Assembly: GCA_030549495.1 (NCBI GenBank)
Contig: JAUIRK010000970.1
Span: forward strand, 173,501 to 237,500
DNA length: 64,000 bases
Direction of reading: 5' to 3'
Source: Nectonema munidae
Taxonomy: Eukaryota > Nematomorpha > Nectonematoida > Nectonematidae
This document shows, piece after piece, positions 21,859-34,888 of this stretch (position 1 is its first letter; the number at the start of each line of letters is the position of its first letter). The translations under genes and the position numbers were made by a program. Below the pieces are notes generated by a model that saw nothing but the letters and a program-made list of their open reading frames with translations, searched no databases and had not been told where the DNA came from.

Positions 21859-22988
21859 CTAAATATGAAAGGCGTTTTTCAACTCCAAAAAGATATACTA
21901 TTTAATTATGAAGACGACAGTCTAAGCCAATTTTTGTAAACACTTTTAAGAAGATAAAACTGCCTTGGCGAGTTCTTTTTAATAAATTTGCAGATTCCAT
22001 TTGTTCACGCTTAAATCTGAATTATATCAGAACAAGTATCGAGAATGATATTTCTCAATAAGAGCTTTTAATAAAAGGAACAGCTTGCCTAACGACAATG
22101 TTAACACTCAAACAGTTGAAATCTCTAGAAACAAGCTTGACGAATTATGTATTATAAAAAATATGTTTTTTAATTGAATCAATTATATATATAATAATTT
22201 TATGTAGGTTGCATTTTAATTAATCAATTATTAATATATTGTAGTATAAACTTTTTAACCCAACTTTTATGTAGGGCTTCATTTTGTTATTTAAAGTAAA
22301 CTTGAAACTTTTAAAAAAGCTTCGCTATTTTTGTTTAAACTCTGAATTCGATGAATCTTAAGAATTGGAAAATATTTTTCTTAAGAATTAGTTTTCTTAT
22401 GAAATGTTAAAAAATTAGATTACTCTAGAGTACTCTAGATTTCAAAAGCAATTACAGATTACACTTGGCTTTCATTTTGAAAAAACACATCTAAAATCTG
22501 CTTATATATAATGTGAAAGATGTCAATGTAGTAAAGCAAAATTTATAGAGGTATTTCCTTAACTTCCATGAAACAAAAAACGTTTAAATAATTAAACTTT
22601 AGGTTAACGTTTTTTAATATCCTCAAAAATAGTTCGACGAGCATCATTCAAGGAAACCAAAAAAGGACCTTCCCTTGTTAAACAATTGAAAGGGCTTTGT
22701 ATAGAATTGAATCAAAAAAATCCAATAACAATAAACTGAAAGTCGCCTAATCTCATTGATGTCATTGCAAAAATACATCAAAGATAGTTTCCTTTTAATT
22801 TTGATATGAGAATCAATAAATATCATGAATGGAAAATATAAAATAAATATAAGAGTCTTTTTCTTGTGTTAAGAGAATAATCTAAGCAGAAGTTATCTAA
22901 ATTTAACTAAAAGCGTCGGATACTTTCAAAGGAAATGTAAAAAATTTCAACATGCCTAATCCATATAAATGATTTATTATCACTCAAA

Positions 22989-23171
22989 ATATACCGTTTT
23001 TATTTCTATTTTGTCTTTTTTAGTTCAAAATTGTCTTTTTTCAAATTTGTCTTTTTTAACACTTAAATTGCCTTTTTCCAATTTCATTTTGTCTTTAGAA
23101 AGAGCGCTAGAATTTAAAAAAGACAAGTTAGGTCTTAAAAAAGATCATTTAGAGGTAAAAATGGTATATAT
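22989..23171. mobile_element. Fold-back MITE of the TTTTGTC family, compact copy
   Basis: The left arm carries ATATACCGTTTTTATTTCTA followed by TTTTGTCTTTTTTAGTTC units. The right arm has inverse units (AAAAAAGACAAGTTAGGTCT) and ends AGGTAAAAATGGTATAT. Each TIR sits beside TATA. At about 183 bp it is the shortest two-armed copy here and defines the family ends. Confidence 0.78.
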
Positions 23172-23589
23172 CATGGGATAATTGTCCCGGCTCGATGAAA
23201 AGACCCCAAGAAAAAATCTATATTATAACTTAGAAAGAGGAATACGCAAACTCTTTGATATCATTGGATAAAAATATTTGAATACCTTTTTTGTTTTAAA
23301 CAATCAAATTACGCTAAAATAAAAAAAAATTATTTTGAAGATTTCTTGAAAATTTTTTCGTCATTCAAATGAAATATGCCAAAATGCGAGATCCGATTGG
23401 CTAAAATTGAATCATTTTTAACATTTCCACTTATTATATATTTAATATATATGAGCAACGCGAGCTACCGAATATAGCTAGTATTTTTTATAAAACCAAA
23501 TAAAACTCAGGGAGATCATTTATAAAGAGTCTTTCATAGAAGGAATCCCAGTTAGATCGATAATTGTAAGCCGCCATAAAGAGACAATG

Positions 23590-24110
23590 TGACATAAATA
23601 ACTTTTATTGGGAGATATATTTTGCAAAAATAGAGAGTTGGATTTTTGGGTCTGAATCGATTCTTGAATATGGAAACATAATCCATGGAAGTTATTATGA
23701 TGAAAAAGTTCAAAGGGTTTTTATTAAAGGCTTTTACGGTATAAAAAATCTTAAATATCCTCAAAGAATGAAATTGATAGATTTATCAATCAAAAAAGTC
23801 TTTAAATCACACTTTATTGTAGGATCAAAAAAAATAAAATGCTAATCATCTCCAATATTGTTAAGAAAAACATGCTTAAAGATACTAAAGTGTTGCGCGC
23901 CGCGTTCTCTCAAAGAATTCCAAGATGCCGTTTTTATAAATTTTCCAGAATAATCCTTATCACCAAACCTATTTCAAGAAGAAAGCTTTTAATGAGTGGA
24001 ATTCTTTGCTTGATGATTTAAAATTAACTCTCATACGATGATTAACATCTTCAAAAGTGAGCTTGATGAAATGTGGTTCTTTAAAAAGATTTGTTATTTT
24101 TTCTTAACCA
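23590..24110 (+). mobile_element. CR1-like LINE, 3' end, degraded
   Basis: Readable blocks are ILEYGNIIHGSYYDEKVQRV, FIKGFYGIKNLKYPQRMKLI and, in another frame, TYFKKKAFNEWNSLLDDLKL. They follow the ILEYG..IWGP..., LERVQRR, NL.Y..RL..L and WN.LP order of CR1-type ORF2 C termini. The family is the same as at 6225-7000. At least two frame changes were seen. Confidence 0.72.
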
Positions 24111-24812
24111 TTTGAGATGCAAACTTTACAGGTTGCAACATTGTTATTTCATGTTATTGAGCCTTGTGAATGGAAAACATCTGTGCCAAAATTATCATGT
24201 TACTAATTTTCTATTCCTATATTGTTAAAAAATTATAGTTATAAATGTATTTTTGTTATAACTTGTTACATTTTTCATTTTTGTTTAGGGTGTCTGATCA
24301 TGTTGGAGAAACTTTTCTAAAAAAAAATCAGGTTTTCTCTCAAAAAAGATTTCAAAAATAAATAACTTATTTCAAAATATTTTTGGAAAAATTACTTACC
24401 CAAAAATAAAAAGGATATGTGATCTCGAAACAAAAATATTCTTTGTTATTCAAAATGCAATAAATTAACTATATCATCTCTCTACTACTCATATTTTTAA
24501 AATAAGTTTTCCAGCTTACATAAGAATTATAAAGTCATTAAGATTTTTTTTATCAAATATCAAACAAACATCAAGATATCTTAAAGAAGCACTCAACACT
24601 TTCATTCTTCGCATTCATATTCTCTGGGATAAAAATTTATTAAATGTTTTCAGTATTCTAAAAAGAGGTTTTGACATCCTGAAGGATGGGTAATAAAATT
24701 GTTCTTCTTACTTTTATTCCATTCAAAGTTAGCTTTTGTTCATTTCTCATTGACTTAATCATTAGATCGTTTTTTCTTTGCTCGTTGTCGTTCAAGAAGA
24801 ATAGGAAATTGT

Positions 24813-24830
24813 TTAGGGTTAGGGTTAGGG
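24813..24830 (+). repeat. Three TTAGGG repeats (telomere-like, interstitial)
   Basis: TTAGGGTTAGGGTTAGGG in the midst of ordinary AT-rich DNA, followed by degenerate units (TTTAAGGTTAAAAGG). A weaker similar run is at 59669-59700. It is too short to be a telomere and could be a microsatellite or a relic of telomerase-mediated repair. Confidence 0.6.
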
Positions 24831-25600
24831 TTTAAGGTTAAAAGGTCATATTCTTTCGCATATGTTAGATCTAATAAATAGAGAGGCACATAGATTGAAT
24901 ACAGATGTAAGTGATGGGTGTAAGATGGTGCAAATGTAAGTGGTGCAAGTGTAAGGTTAAGATGGGAACCAACCATTATAAGTAATAGGGAACCAAACTA
25001 ATGAATTATGCTTAAAATAGACAGAATACAAAATAACCTAGTGAGCATTAACCAAGCTATTCTAGTCTATAAATTATTTTCACTAGATCAAGTATATTTA
25101 AATGCAGAGTCGTTAAATGTAAAATAAATCTATAATAATAAAATCAATCTCAGCGAACAATACTAAACTACTGAATAAATCATTAGAAGTTCGTTAATGA
25201 GTAATTACATCAAATCCAGATTCTACTTCCCAGAAATTCTAAATTGACATGCAATCTTTACGATAAAGCGTATATAGATATGCTTCAATAGTGGACGCTG
25301 ACATCTTTGTTCAGAATATAGTATACGCCTATTAAAATTTTGCATAGAATGTACATAAAATTAAGTGGAATATATTGGACAGACATTTTATAATTTTAGG
25401 TATTTCATTTTCAAAATATTTTTATTTGTTTCAACATAGCACGGCATGTAGAAAATTCTTAGCGTGCATTTTCAGTGTTTTATTTATACTAGCACAAAAT
25501 GTGGAACTTAAATCGCCATTTTGAGATTTGATTCAACATATCAATTCCTCGTTTATCATTTTAAGTATGTAGAAAAGATGTCCTTATAGTTTGGCATGAT

Positions 25601-25730
25601 TTAACCCTTTGACGAATAGTATGACACCGGTGTACCAAGAAATAATAATCGTCTGCTTAAAACATACAAAAATGAATGGAAAAAGAAAGCAGACGACTAT
25701 TCTTCAAGATTCTGGTCTTCCAAGGGTTAA
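25601..25730. mobile_element. piggyBac-type MITE (TTAA-flanked), GTCTGCTTT family
   Basis: It is flanked by TTAA on both sides, with ends TTAACCCTTTGACG and CCAAGGGTTAA. The core has TCGTCTGCTTAAAACATACA, then GAAAGCAGACGACTATTCTT. TTAA duplication plus CCC termini is the piggyBac signature. A diverged relative follows at 25773-25890 with the same GTGTGACACCGGTGTA block. Confidence 0.7.
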
Positions 25731-28330
25731 CCGAACTTAAATTTTTATTAAGAGACTTTCATTACAGCGTCATTGACCCTTTGACAATCGGTGTGACACC
25801 GGTGTAACATGGAATGAAAATCATCTGCTTTATGTATATAAAATTCAAATCAAAAAACCTTAAAACCTCGGGTCTCTAGACGTTAAGACGCAAAGTTTTG
25901 TTACTTAAAGTTGTGTAATATCAAATAAAAAAATAACGTCTACTTCTGGTTAAAGCAATTTTATACTGAATTATTAAAATTAAGTATACATTAATAAATT
26001 ATTTATATTTTTATTAGTTAAATGTCGATCATATACGAACGCACGACACACGAAGCATAAGTATGCGCCCTTAACTAATATTCACGTATCTGAGTTCCTT
26101 TAAGCGCTATATATGAATATATTTTGTCACTATACATAAAGAAAATTTGGTAATTCAAGGAATCCCACTATCAGAGTTATGAAGTTTGTGTCAGAAGTGG
26201 AAATTTAATGTTTTCTGTTTTTTCTGGCATCAAATGGGTGAATCGTTTGAGGACCCAGTTTTTGAAGGTTAATTTTCTGCCTTCTTTATCAATGGATATT
26301 TATTAAGCAGTAAGAAAAATACGAGAAATTTAAATGCCATGGAATGAAAAATTTTTAGACCATTCAGAAAATGTTTACTCGAATATATGATTCCAAAAAA
26401 ATTATTTGGACTCCATGTAAGTTGCCTGTGCTTTATGTCTAATTTAGCAGATAACGCGGTTTTTAAAAAACTGGTTTGAAAACCTCCGAGCAAAATCCCA
26501 GTCTTTATATTTCTTCTAAATCAATTGATTGATATATTCCAATCTTTGATAATTAATACAAATCTAAATTATAAATTTTTAAATAATGTTTCAAATCTTT
26601 TACTCTCCAGACCAGTGTTGCCATCATGAATTTTAGAAAACTCAAGATTAAATTAAAAATAAACCTAGACTTAGCAAAGAAAACCCAGAATTAATGATTA
26701 TTTCATTTAGTAAAAATTTCGAGATTGATTATCTTTTTCAATTTATTTATGTTTTTTCAGTCTTATAAATATGACAGTAGTTCTTTTTTTAGTTTCCAAG
26801 TAACACATGAAGTATTATTTTCCGTTATGTTTGTTTTCCCAGAACATGTAATGTTCAATGAATGAGCTAGTATTTCCATTTTAGATTAAATACTTGAAAC
26901 AAATTAACAGTCTGTAATTTCACGTAATCTTTATCAATATTCTGGTATTTTTAAATTTTTATCATAATTAAAATTCGTTTTTTTTTTAAAGATTTTACTT
27001 AAAAAAAAAGAAGAGAAAACTTTAAGCATTAACAAAGGATTTAGTTTGCCTAAGTAAAGCTTAGATTCTAGACTAGAAGCTCCCCAGTTGAAGTCTCTTG
27101 AATCCATTATTGTTTAAACTTTAAAATTTCGTTCAAATTGATTTAGACTTATGGAAAATACGGAATCCATGCACCATATTTTATCCAAGAATAAATATTT
27201 GAAAAAACGCAAGATTAAAACATAAGAAAGCTAGAAAAGAATCGTTGTATCATGAAACCAAGATCTTGGCTTAAAAACCAACGAATGGTATCCCTGCTGT
27301 AGACAACAATCCCATTAAAGGTTTCGACGTAAGGATGACTGTGAAGTAAACGCATGCCATGGTGTAACTAACAATGCAGCATCCCCTAACTTCTCTCTTG
27401 TGTCTCATCCTCCATCCTTTCAAATCAAATAAAAAAGGACAGAACATGTGGATTTTTATTGGACATGAAAATTTTTGGGAGCGCATTAATTTAATTAAGC
27501 ATTTAATTAGCACTGCTATTACTCCTTTTACTTTATGGAAAACATAAAGCAATTTGTGACAGACAGAGAAACTTTCTCTTTTGTCTTTTTTTTAGCACTC
27601 GTTCAGCATCGCTTTTACTGTAACGCTCGTGCTATTGAAAACTTTTTTTACAATGAAATTCCTTCAATATCCGGCCGAATTATTTCAATCTCTTCTCAAA
27701 AAGTCTTGTGTATTCTCATCATATTCTTTATTTTTAACAATAACATTTCAAATACTTTTCCGCAATAAAATGAAGCAAATCATGAGAGTCTCATTTGAAT
27801 CATGAAGATCAGAGTGGCACGCGAGCAACAAAAAATAAAAATCACGTGCTTTAAATATATAAAATTCGATTGAAAAACAAAGCAGACTATTAGTCTTCCA
27901 AATTCTACTCCTGAAAGACTTAAAAAATATTTTAACAATTAGAAGAAAATCTCGAAATGGTATCAATATTTTAAAACCTATTCAACCATCACTTTGAAAT
28001 GGAGCAAAAGTTTTCTTGATTTTAAAATCAAATTACTTAAAGTTGTCTGCTTATTCTGGCATTAAATTCGTTAAATCTTGATGGCTTCTTAAAAAGTTAA
28101 ATCTTGAAATTTTTCTCTTTTTTTTAAAAAAAGAGTCAGATATAATTAAACGATTTAACAGAAATGAAAATAGTCTGCTTTACATATATAAAATTTGAAT
28201 AAAAAAGAAAGCATTTGTTTAACATCCAAAATTATGGTTCTCAAAAGGTGTTAAGGCCTAAACAAACTATCAAGATTTTCGAAAATAAATCGCCTATTTT
28301 TTTCAATGAATTTTGCTATAACTAAATCCT

Positions 28331-28453
28331 TTAACCCTTAGACGACGTGCGCGACCACAGCGTCAAAGAAATGAAAATCATATGTTTTAAATATAAGGAA
28401 TCTCGTTGAAAAAGAAAGCAGGCGATTAGTCTTTCTACTCATTTAAGGATTAA
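28331..28453. mobile_element. piggyBac-type MITE, GTCTGCTTT family, second clear copy
   Basis: TTAACCCTTAGACGACGTGC at the left and AAGGATTAA at the right, with the shared core ATGAAAATCATATGTTTTAA and GAAAAAGAAAGCAGGCGATT. Less complete relatives are at 27780-27925, 28125-28255, 31455-31575 and 43990-44070. Confidence 0.6.
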
Positions 28454-29587
28454 GGCGTTGGTTTTCCCAAATTTATCATTTTCTTTTTTTTTAATTAATT
28501 CTCATGTATGTTTAAAGCAAGGATTTTTTTATGGATCACCATTGATACATTGAGCTTGAAAGTGTTGTGTGAGTGTGTCTTGGAAATAAAGGGATAACAT
28601 GCCTTACTTCTTAGCAGAAAAACACAATCTTCAATGCGAACAACTAGGTTAAATTCTAGCATTAAAATTCTACTTTCAAAATTCCTCCACAATCGCAAAG
28701 CCACCCCTTCTGCAAATCAGTGCTTGTACGAGCAAGAGATATCGTTGGATGATAAACGCTATCAGTATAGAAATAGGTGGTGTTAGTGCTTTCGGAAGTG
28801 TATCTTTTTTGCCTTTAAAACACGTCTCCCAGATAAAGAAGCTAAATGAAAAGCGCCTTTTCTTTCCTGGCTGAACTACTGATCATTTGCAAAGGCAACC
28901 TAATGCCTACACTATGAACGACTCGATGATGCAATGTTTAAAATAAATACACACACCACTATCATAATATGTTCGTACATGCTTATGTTTTGTGTTGTAT
29001 CGATGATGTTTGTTTTTATATTTATCTAGTACATATATGAAAGGTAGCTGCTAGCTGTACGTGCTATCTAAGGATGAAATCAAGTCAAATGTTTCAAAAA
29101 AACTTGAAATATTCATTATGACTCCGCTCCGGTGAAGGTTATTTCCTCATTTTCAAGTTTTTACTTCATTAAAAATGAATTTGTGATGAAGAATAAAGAT
29201 TACTTCAGAGCAAATTGAAAACGAAGTACAGAGCTAAAATAATGTCATCACTATTGATTCATTTCAAGCAGACTTTGTTCAATTGTCTATGTCTACGTAA
29301 CAATGCGCACTATATATCCACTTTCAAGTCTTGAGGAAATTTTGTCAGTCACTATTCTTTAAGTGGCAAAAACACTTCACACACATCTTATAAAATTTTG
29401 ATGTATCAATTTTTCCTCTTTTTCCTATCCTCTACTTAGAGCATATTAAAAGCAGACAGTCTCCACAGATTACTTTTACGCTTGTACCATGTCTTAATCT
29501 TATTTATAATGCTGATGTCTACTTCATTTGATAAACGATCCAAAAATTCTTTGAAAGCAACACATTTTCATGAGCATCAATGATTGT

Positions 29588-29740
29588 TAGAGTGTACCTC
29601 TCAGCTTAGTAGTTGAAGGTACGCGGTTCGATCACCAAAGCTCCCGACTCTTAAGAAATCAGAAAACTGTAATTAACCATCTCAAGCATAATGCGAGCCT
29701 TACGGCTGAAAGTCCTTTGATATCCACAACCAACCCAAAA
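29588..29740 (+). mobile_element. tRNA-derived SINE
   Basis: A head GTGTACCTCTCAGCTTAGTAG followed by B box GGTTCGATCAC (29625-29635), then a body with AAGTCCTTTGATATCCACAA. No tRNA fold is complete. The head differs from the copies at 53.6 and 56.2 kb. Confidence 0.5.
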
Positions 29741-31112
29741 CACATTTTTATAAAAAGTTGTCAAATTTTCTTCAACAACAAACTCTCAATCACCACAAGG
29801 TTCTTCAGACAGGTAGTGGTGGATGCAAGATGAAATAAGTCCTGGAATAGGGTTCCGAAACGGGGTGTTGATGGCGGATCGGTGGCAATAGGAAAAAGAA
29901 TTAGAAAAATGCAACTCATTATTGCCGATGGGGGAAAAACTAATCATTCATATAAATGTCTGTGATAGAATTTTCTTTACAAAAAGTAATAGTTTTGTCT
30001 TTATACACGTAACATACTTTTGCTGTGCATTGTGAGTAAACATAAAAACTCATCAAGATCGACCATTTTTGCTAAATTTAACAATAGTAGACGATTGTTT
30101 CGCAAACTTTTCTACATTTGGATCTAAAAATTTACACAGATTTTCCTTGAATTTTTTTTTATTATTTTACAATTTTTTTTAAACTTTTTATTTTTCTGCA
30201 GTTTAACATTATAATAACGTTTTTATGTAAATCTAAAAAAATTTGTGTAATTTCACGCATTTATTTTTAATTTTTTTCACCTATTCACTTTTGAAATAAT
30301 TTTTTTTGTATCACCACCCTTAATTCGTCAACGTTTGGAAGTTTGCTTTAATTTGTTAAGTTTTGCCATTTTTAAAATATTTTGAAACTGCAATACCACG
30401 AAGTTTCAAAAAAATTTAAAATACTTTTAAAAATTCCATCCCCTTCTTACCGTGATATAACAGAAAAATAATAACTACGCCACAACTCTATTCTATCTAC
30501 GCAAATGTACGAGAGAACTTAGTTTCCTTGAAAGTTAATAGTCTGAGAGACATAAAAATATTTTTCGTTATAAAAAGTAAATTTTAAAATTTAGTGAAAA
30601 AATTTTAATATTTTTTTTTCAAATGAGTTTAATTTCCTCCTTGTAGTCAAGCTAATCTAAAAACGTTCAGATGTTTTCATTTGTAGATTACTCAAAATAT
30701 TCTATTTTCAAATTCTAAAAAAAATTCTATTTAAAAAATTCGCTTTGAATTTTATTATGTGCTTTTGAGGAAAAATAATCTTTAAAGGGGAGAATTAAAT
30801 AATAATTTAAATGAAAAGATACCATGTATTTTTTGGATAGAATCTGAAATTTTCTTCAAATTTTCATGCTTTCTATAAATTGGATTATAGAACGTATTCA
30901 TTTTTCTCTATAAAAGAATATACAGGTAAAGAATATTAATGATATTTCTAATTTTAATATATAAATTTCTCAAATGACATATATACATCAAATCGCTTTA
31001 TATATAGGCATATAAATATTTTCTACTTGTCTTTCATTTCCTTTTACTGTGTTAATTGTAAAGAAAAAATGAATCCTAATTATTTAGTTAACACTTTCAT
31101 ACTTAACTAGTT

Positions 31113-31352
31113 AACGATTTAAGTCGACAATTGAAGACTTTACAAAAATAGGAATCATCTGCATTTATAAATGCTTTATAATACAAATTTTCTACTTCAC
31201 ATCAGATATCGTCTCATCAATCGGTTAACGACCTAATTAATCAGACGATACCTAATGTAAAGCAGAAGATTTGTATTAAAAGCATTTATATAAGCAGACG
31301 ATTCATATTTTTGTAAAGTCGACAATTGTCGCCTCATGTCTTTAACCGATTA
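31113..31352. repeat. Fold-back element with about 100-bp arms containing the GTCTGCTT core
   Basis: The left arm (31113-31215) and right arm (31238-31352) are inverse copies. Shared blocks are GTCGACAATTG, ACTTTACAAAAATA, ATACAAATTTTCTACTT (inverse GCAGAAGATTTGTAT) and TATCGTCT. Part of the right arm recurs at 35880-35925 (GACGATATCTAATGTAAAAC), showing that this is a dispersed element. Confidence 0.7.
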
Positions 31353-31628
31353 ATAGTTTACTAATAAAGGACGAAATTTAAATGGCTAACCTGAAGTCAT
31401 ATCAATATTCATTCAAAAAGAAGAACAGAATATTAATTTTCGAAAACAAACGCTCAAACCCTTTCAGGCATAAGTTTTCTAAAATTAATCGTCTGCTTTT
31501 CTTTTCAATGTCTTTTATACACTCAAAACAGACGATTTTTATTAGTATGCTATCCCATTGTGCATGAAAAAGTTAAAGCAATCGTGTTCAAATTTTGGTT
31601 CAGTATTATAAAATACGGCCTGTGACCC

Positions 31629-31660
31629 AGTGGTGTAGCCAGGAATTTCAGTCAGAGAGA
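31629..31660 (+). mobile_element. One end of a hAT-like element (CAGTGGTGTAGCCAGG)
   Basis: CAGTGGTGTAGCCAGGAATT is the well-known terminus of many animal hAT elements. I could not find the matching inverse end downstream, so only the terminus is called. Confidence 0.4.
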
Positions 31661-33114
31661 GATGAATTTATGACTTTTCAAGGTTGTATCTATCAATTAT
31701 AAAATACATACATAAAGTTAAATTCTCATGGGAAATATTTTTATATTATTTAAAAAAAATATTTATTAAGAAAGTTAAAAAATTATTTAATGAAAATAAA
31801 ATACTATATTTATTGAAAAAAACAATGAAATTTTTGGCAGACTGAAATTTAGTTGAAATTTAAATGATTTTTATTTTACAACGTTATTGACAATTTTTTA
31901 GGTTTGAAAGCGCATTTTTTAACAAATTCATAAGATGCAATACTTTTGGCCAATTCATTTTCAAATTGTAGTAAAGTGAACTGAGATTCTCTATACGGTG
32001 TCATCGTTCTTCGATGACAAGAATCATCTCGTTTTAGGGCAGAAATGCGCAATCAACTATAGAAGTCGAGTTGACGTCAGAGTTATTATAAAAATTTGTT
32101 TAAAAATGTCCTACCCCATCTAATCTTGAAACAAAATTCGTTTTTTGAGATTAAGTCAAATTTTATTTCCAAATTTAGCTCATTCTGTTTTGTATATTTT
32201 GTAAAAAAATTTCTGTAACTTGGCAAACGTTATAACTTTAATTTGGTCTGCATTTAAACAGCTTTTGAACTTTTTTATGGTCAAATGTATCTTTTTTATG
32301 AGGCATAGTAGATGCTCTAGTTTTTCACCGCTAAGAAAATCGCTATTACGCTCGCTTAGATTTCAAAAGATTCCCAAAATTTGATATTATAGTCTGTAAA
32401 CTTGTTTATGAACTCGGAATTTAGCCTATCTAGAAGTTCATATGCAAGTCAACGTAGTTGATTTGAATTAAAAATCATACCACTCGGCATTTTTATATAA
32501 GCAATATATCAAATATGTAACAGGACTTTATTAATAGGGGCGGGGGAAGGGGGAGGGCAGCAAAGAATTTAGTGAGCAATTGTGAATGCAAGTAATATAG
32601 AGCAAAGAACAATGATATTCTACTGGCACCGATGAACCCCACTTCACATTTGTTGCTCAAAATACGCATCGTAACACATAACCTATTTCATGATTCAAGT
32701 TTTATACGAAAGTATTATATCTTTTGTGCAACTATAATTAATTTCTCTTTATTTTTGGTGGTAACAGATTAGTTTTACCTTAAATAAAAATAAAAATTAG
32801 TAAAAAAACAAAATGACATACAAAACCAAATTTTTTAGACGTAGAGGAATTAAAGAACTTGGTGTAAATTGATTTTACTTTATTGTTCAGAATATATATA
32901 TTTTAATAATACAAAAAAATTAATGTTGAAAGTAGAATACTAATCATAAGTGCTTTTGTTTAAAGCCTAAGTTAAAAATGAGCCAAAGTTTAAAGATAAG
33001 GGATTCACGTGCGTGCATATTAGAGCACTGCAGGACAATTCTGATGTCAATGCGAGGCTCAATTCATATTTATATATATTGTTTCAAGGGGCCAACACTT
33101 TTATCCCTATACAC

Positions 33115-33572
33115 CAGTGGTTCCCAACCGAGGGTCCATGGACCTTTAGGGGTCCACGGAAAAATTTCAAGGGGTCCATGGAAATCCTACTTCAAACTAC
33201 TTATGCTGAATCTCCTTTAATATACTTCTATTTTCCAAATCAATATAAATATATATATTTAGAGCTTTTTTAAATAAATATTTTATTCCCTTTTTTAAAG
33301 TTTCATATTTTCAATGTTTATATATTCTTTTTATTAGTTACAATATTTTTGAAAAATTTATATTTGAATTGGAAAAAAATTTTATTCACATTTTATGTCA
33401 GGCTTTACGATTTCTCTGATTTCATATGAATAAGCATACGATTTAATCAGATGACTACAATCATTTTTTGCATAAAAAACTTTGATTAATTTTGTTGGCT
33501 CAAACTATTCAGTTGTAGGGGTCCAGAGGTAAAAAAAAGGGGGAACAGGATAAAAAAGTTTGGGAACCACTG
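33115..33572. mobile_element. hAT MITE with CAGTGGTTCCCAA ends
   Basis: A 458-bp element starting CAGTGGTTCCCAACC and ending AGTTTGGGAACCACTG. Flanks are CTATACAC (33107-33114) and CTCTACAC (33573-33580), a 7/8 target duplication. Subterminal GGGGTCCATGGA and GGGGTCCA boxes recur near both ends, as in hAT elements. No transposase frame survives. Confidence 0.9.
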
Positions 33573-34020
33573 CTCTACACAAAAGTAAATGCATTCACGT
33601 TAATTAAATGCCTCTTCTGTCCAAGTTGAGGGGGCAGCTTGAAAAAGTTTGTAAATGGGCGATGATACAAGTAAGTTAGAAACATTTGTTGAGGATTTAC
33701 TTTTCTGAGAGTTTAGTTTAGGTTGTAATCGTGAAAGAAAAAATATTATTACATTTATCAATTTCTTTTCTTCTATTATTATCAAAAAATAATTGCAAAA
33801 TATCTACTTATATTATATTATAGTTTATTTCAAAAAAAACATTGTGTAAACAAAGAAGCATAATAGTATACAATAAAAGGTCAAGAATGAGTAAATTTGA
33901 ATCCAGGTAAAGGGAATATGGAATGACCAATAGCTTTCAGGTATTAGTTTCCTGGCTTATTAAAGGCCAAATGACCGCATTAAATGACTGAGGAAAAATA
34001 TTGATAAAAATAAGATAGTG

Positions 34021-34066
34021 AATTAATTAATTAATTAATTAATTAAGTTGTTAATTAATTAAGTTG
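34021..34066 (+). repeat. (ATTA)n microsatellite
   Basis: About six ATTA units, a short GTTG break, then more units. Simple repeat only. Just downstream (34075-34165) is a GC-richer patch (TCCTTTCGGATATCGTGGCC) that looks repeat-derived but was not identified. Confidence 0.7.
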
Positions 34067-34713
34067 TTTGTGGCGTTCGCACCCATCCTTTCGGATATCG
34101 TGGCCCACCCGGAATTCTGAGTCCAAGTCTAACTGGACTTTCCATCCCACTAAACACCTACCGGCCCTTGTTACAAAAGAATAGCTATACCTTGTTATAT
34201 ATATTATTTTACAAGAATTTATGTTACAATATATAAATACATCTGAGTGAACGATACAATCCTAACGTGAACGCTCCCAATTTGGGAAACAAACTTATTG
34301 TTTAGTGATAGCTTGATTACTAACCACGTAGAATCGGGTCGCTAGAGAACTACCTAACCGTAAAAACCTTTGAATTCATCAGAGGAAGAAAACCAGGGTA
34401 AAAAACCGGCACAGATAGTGAAATAAGAAAAATGGCAAATGAACAAAAAAATAAAAACGTATTCATTGTTTACAGACAAATCAATCACATTTGCAGCAGG
34501 ATTGTCCAGCACAAGATTCCAAAAATACTTCCGATATAAGAATTGAAAGATCAAATATGGCAAAATTTGACATGGTGACACTCACCAAGATGTTGAAGGA
34601 GGTCAGGATTCTAATGGTGGAGCATGGATTTGATAAAATGAGAGACGATAAAAGGTAGTACTAATAAGTTCCAAAGCTGAGGGTTTTATTATGTTTATGT
34701 ATATACATGTCAG

Positions 34714-34880
34714 GAGGGCCGGGCTAGCCGCAGTAGTTTGTGTTAATGAAAAAGTAATAAAACAAATCTCTTTTCTTTTTTTCAAAATCTTATTTCTCAC
34801 TTTTATCTTTTTTCCTACCCACATTGGGCCCCGCGCAATCCATTTTGCATAGGGCCCCGTGAACACTAGGGCCTGCCCTG
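34714..34880. mobile_element. hAT-type MITE, GGCCGGCCC-end family, copy 2 (internally deleted)
   Basis: 167 bp with ends GAGGGCCGGGCTAG and CTAGGGCCTGCCCTG. Flanks are CATGTCAG (34706-34713) and CATATCAG (34881-34888), a 7/8 duplication. The right half matches copy 3 almost base for base (GCAATCCATTTTGCATAGGG). About 110 bases near the left end are missing. Confidence 0.85.
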
Positions 34881-34888
34881 CATATCAG

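Larger units (their letters stand above)
26500..31100. other. Intergenic or upstream region, mostly unannotated
   Basis: Contains the TTAA MITEs and one SINE listed separately. 28500-28960 and 29100-29600 are less AT-rich and more complex, and could hold promoter or 5' exon sequence of the nesprin-like gene, but no exon could be supported. Confidence 0.4.

Noticed and set aside
27271-27552. 93-codon minus-strand frame with cysteines and a GC-richer patch
   Set aside because: I could not match it to any family and no second exon or repeat copy supports it.
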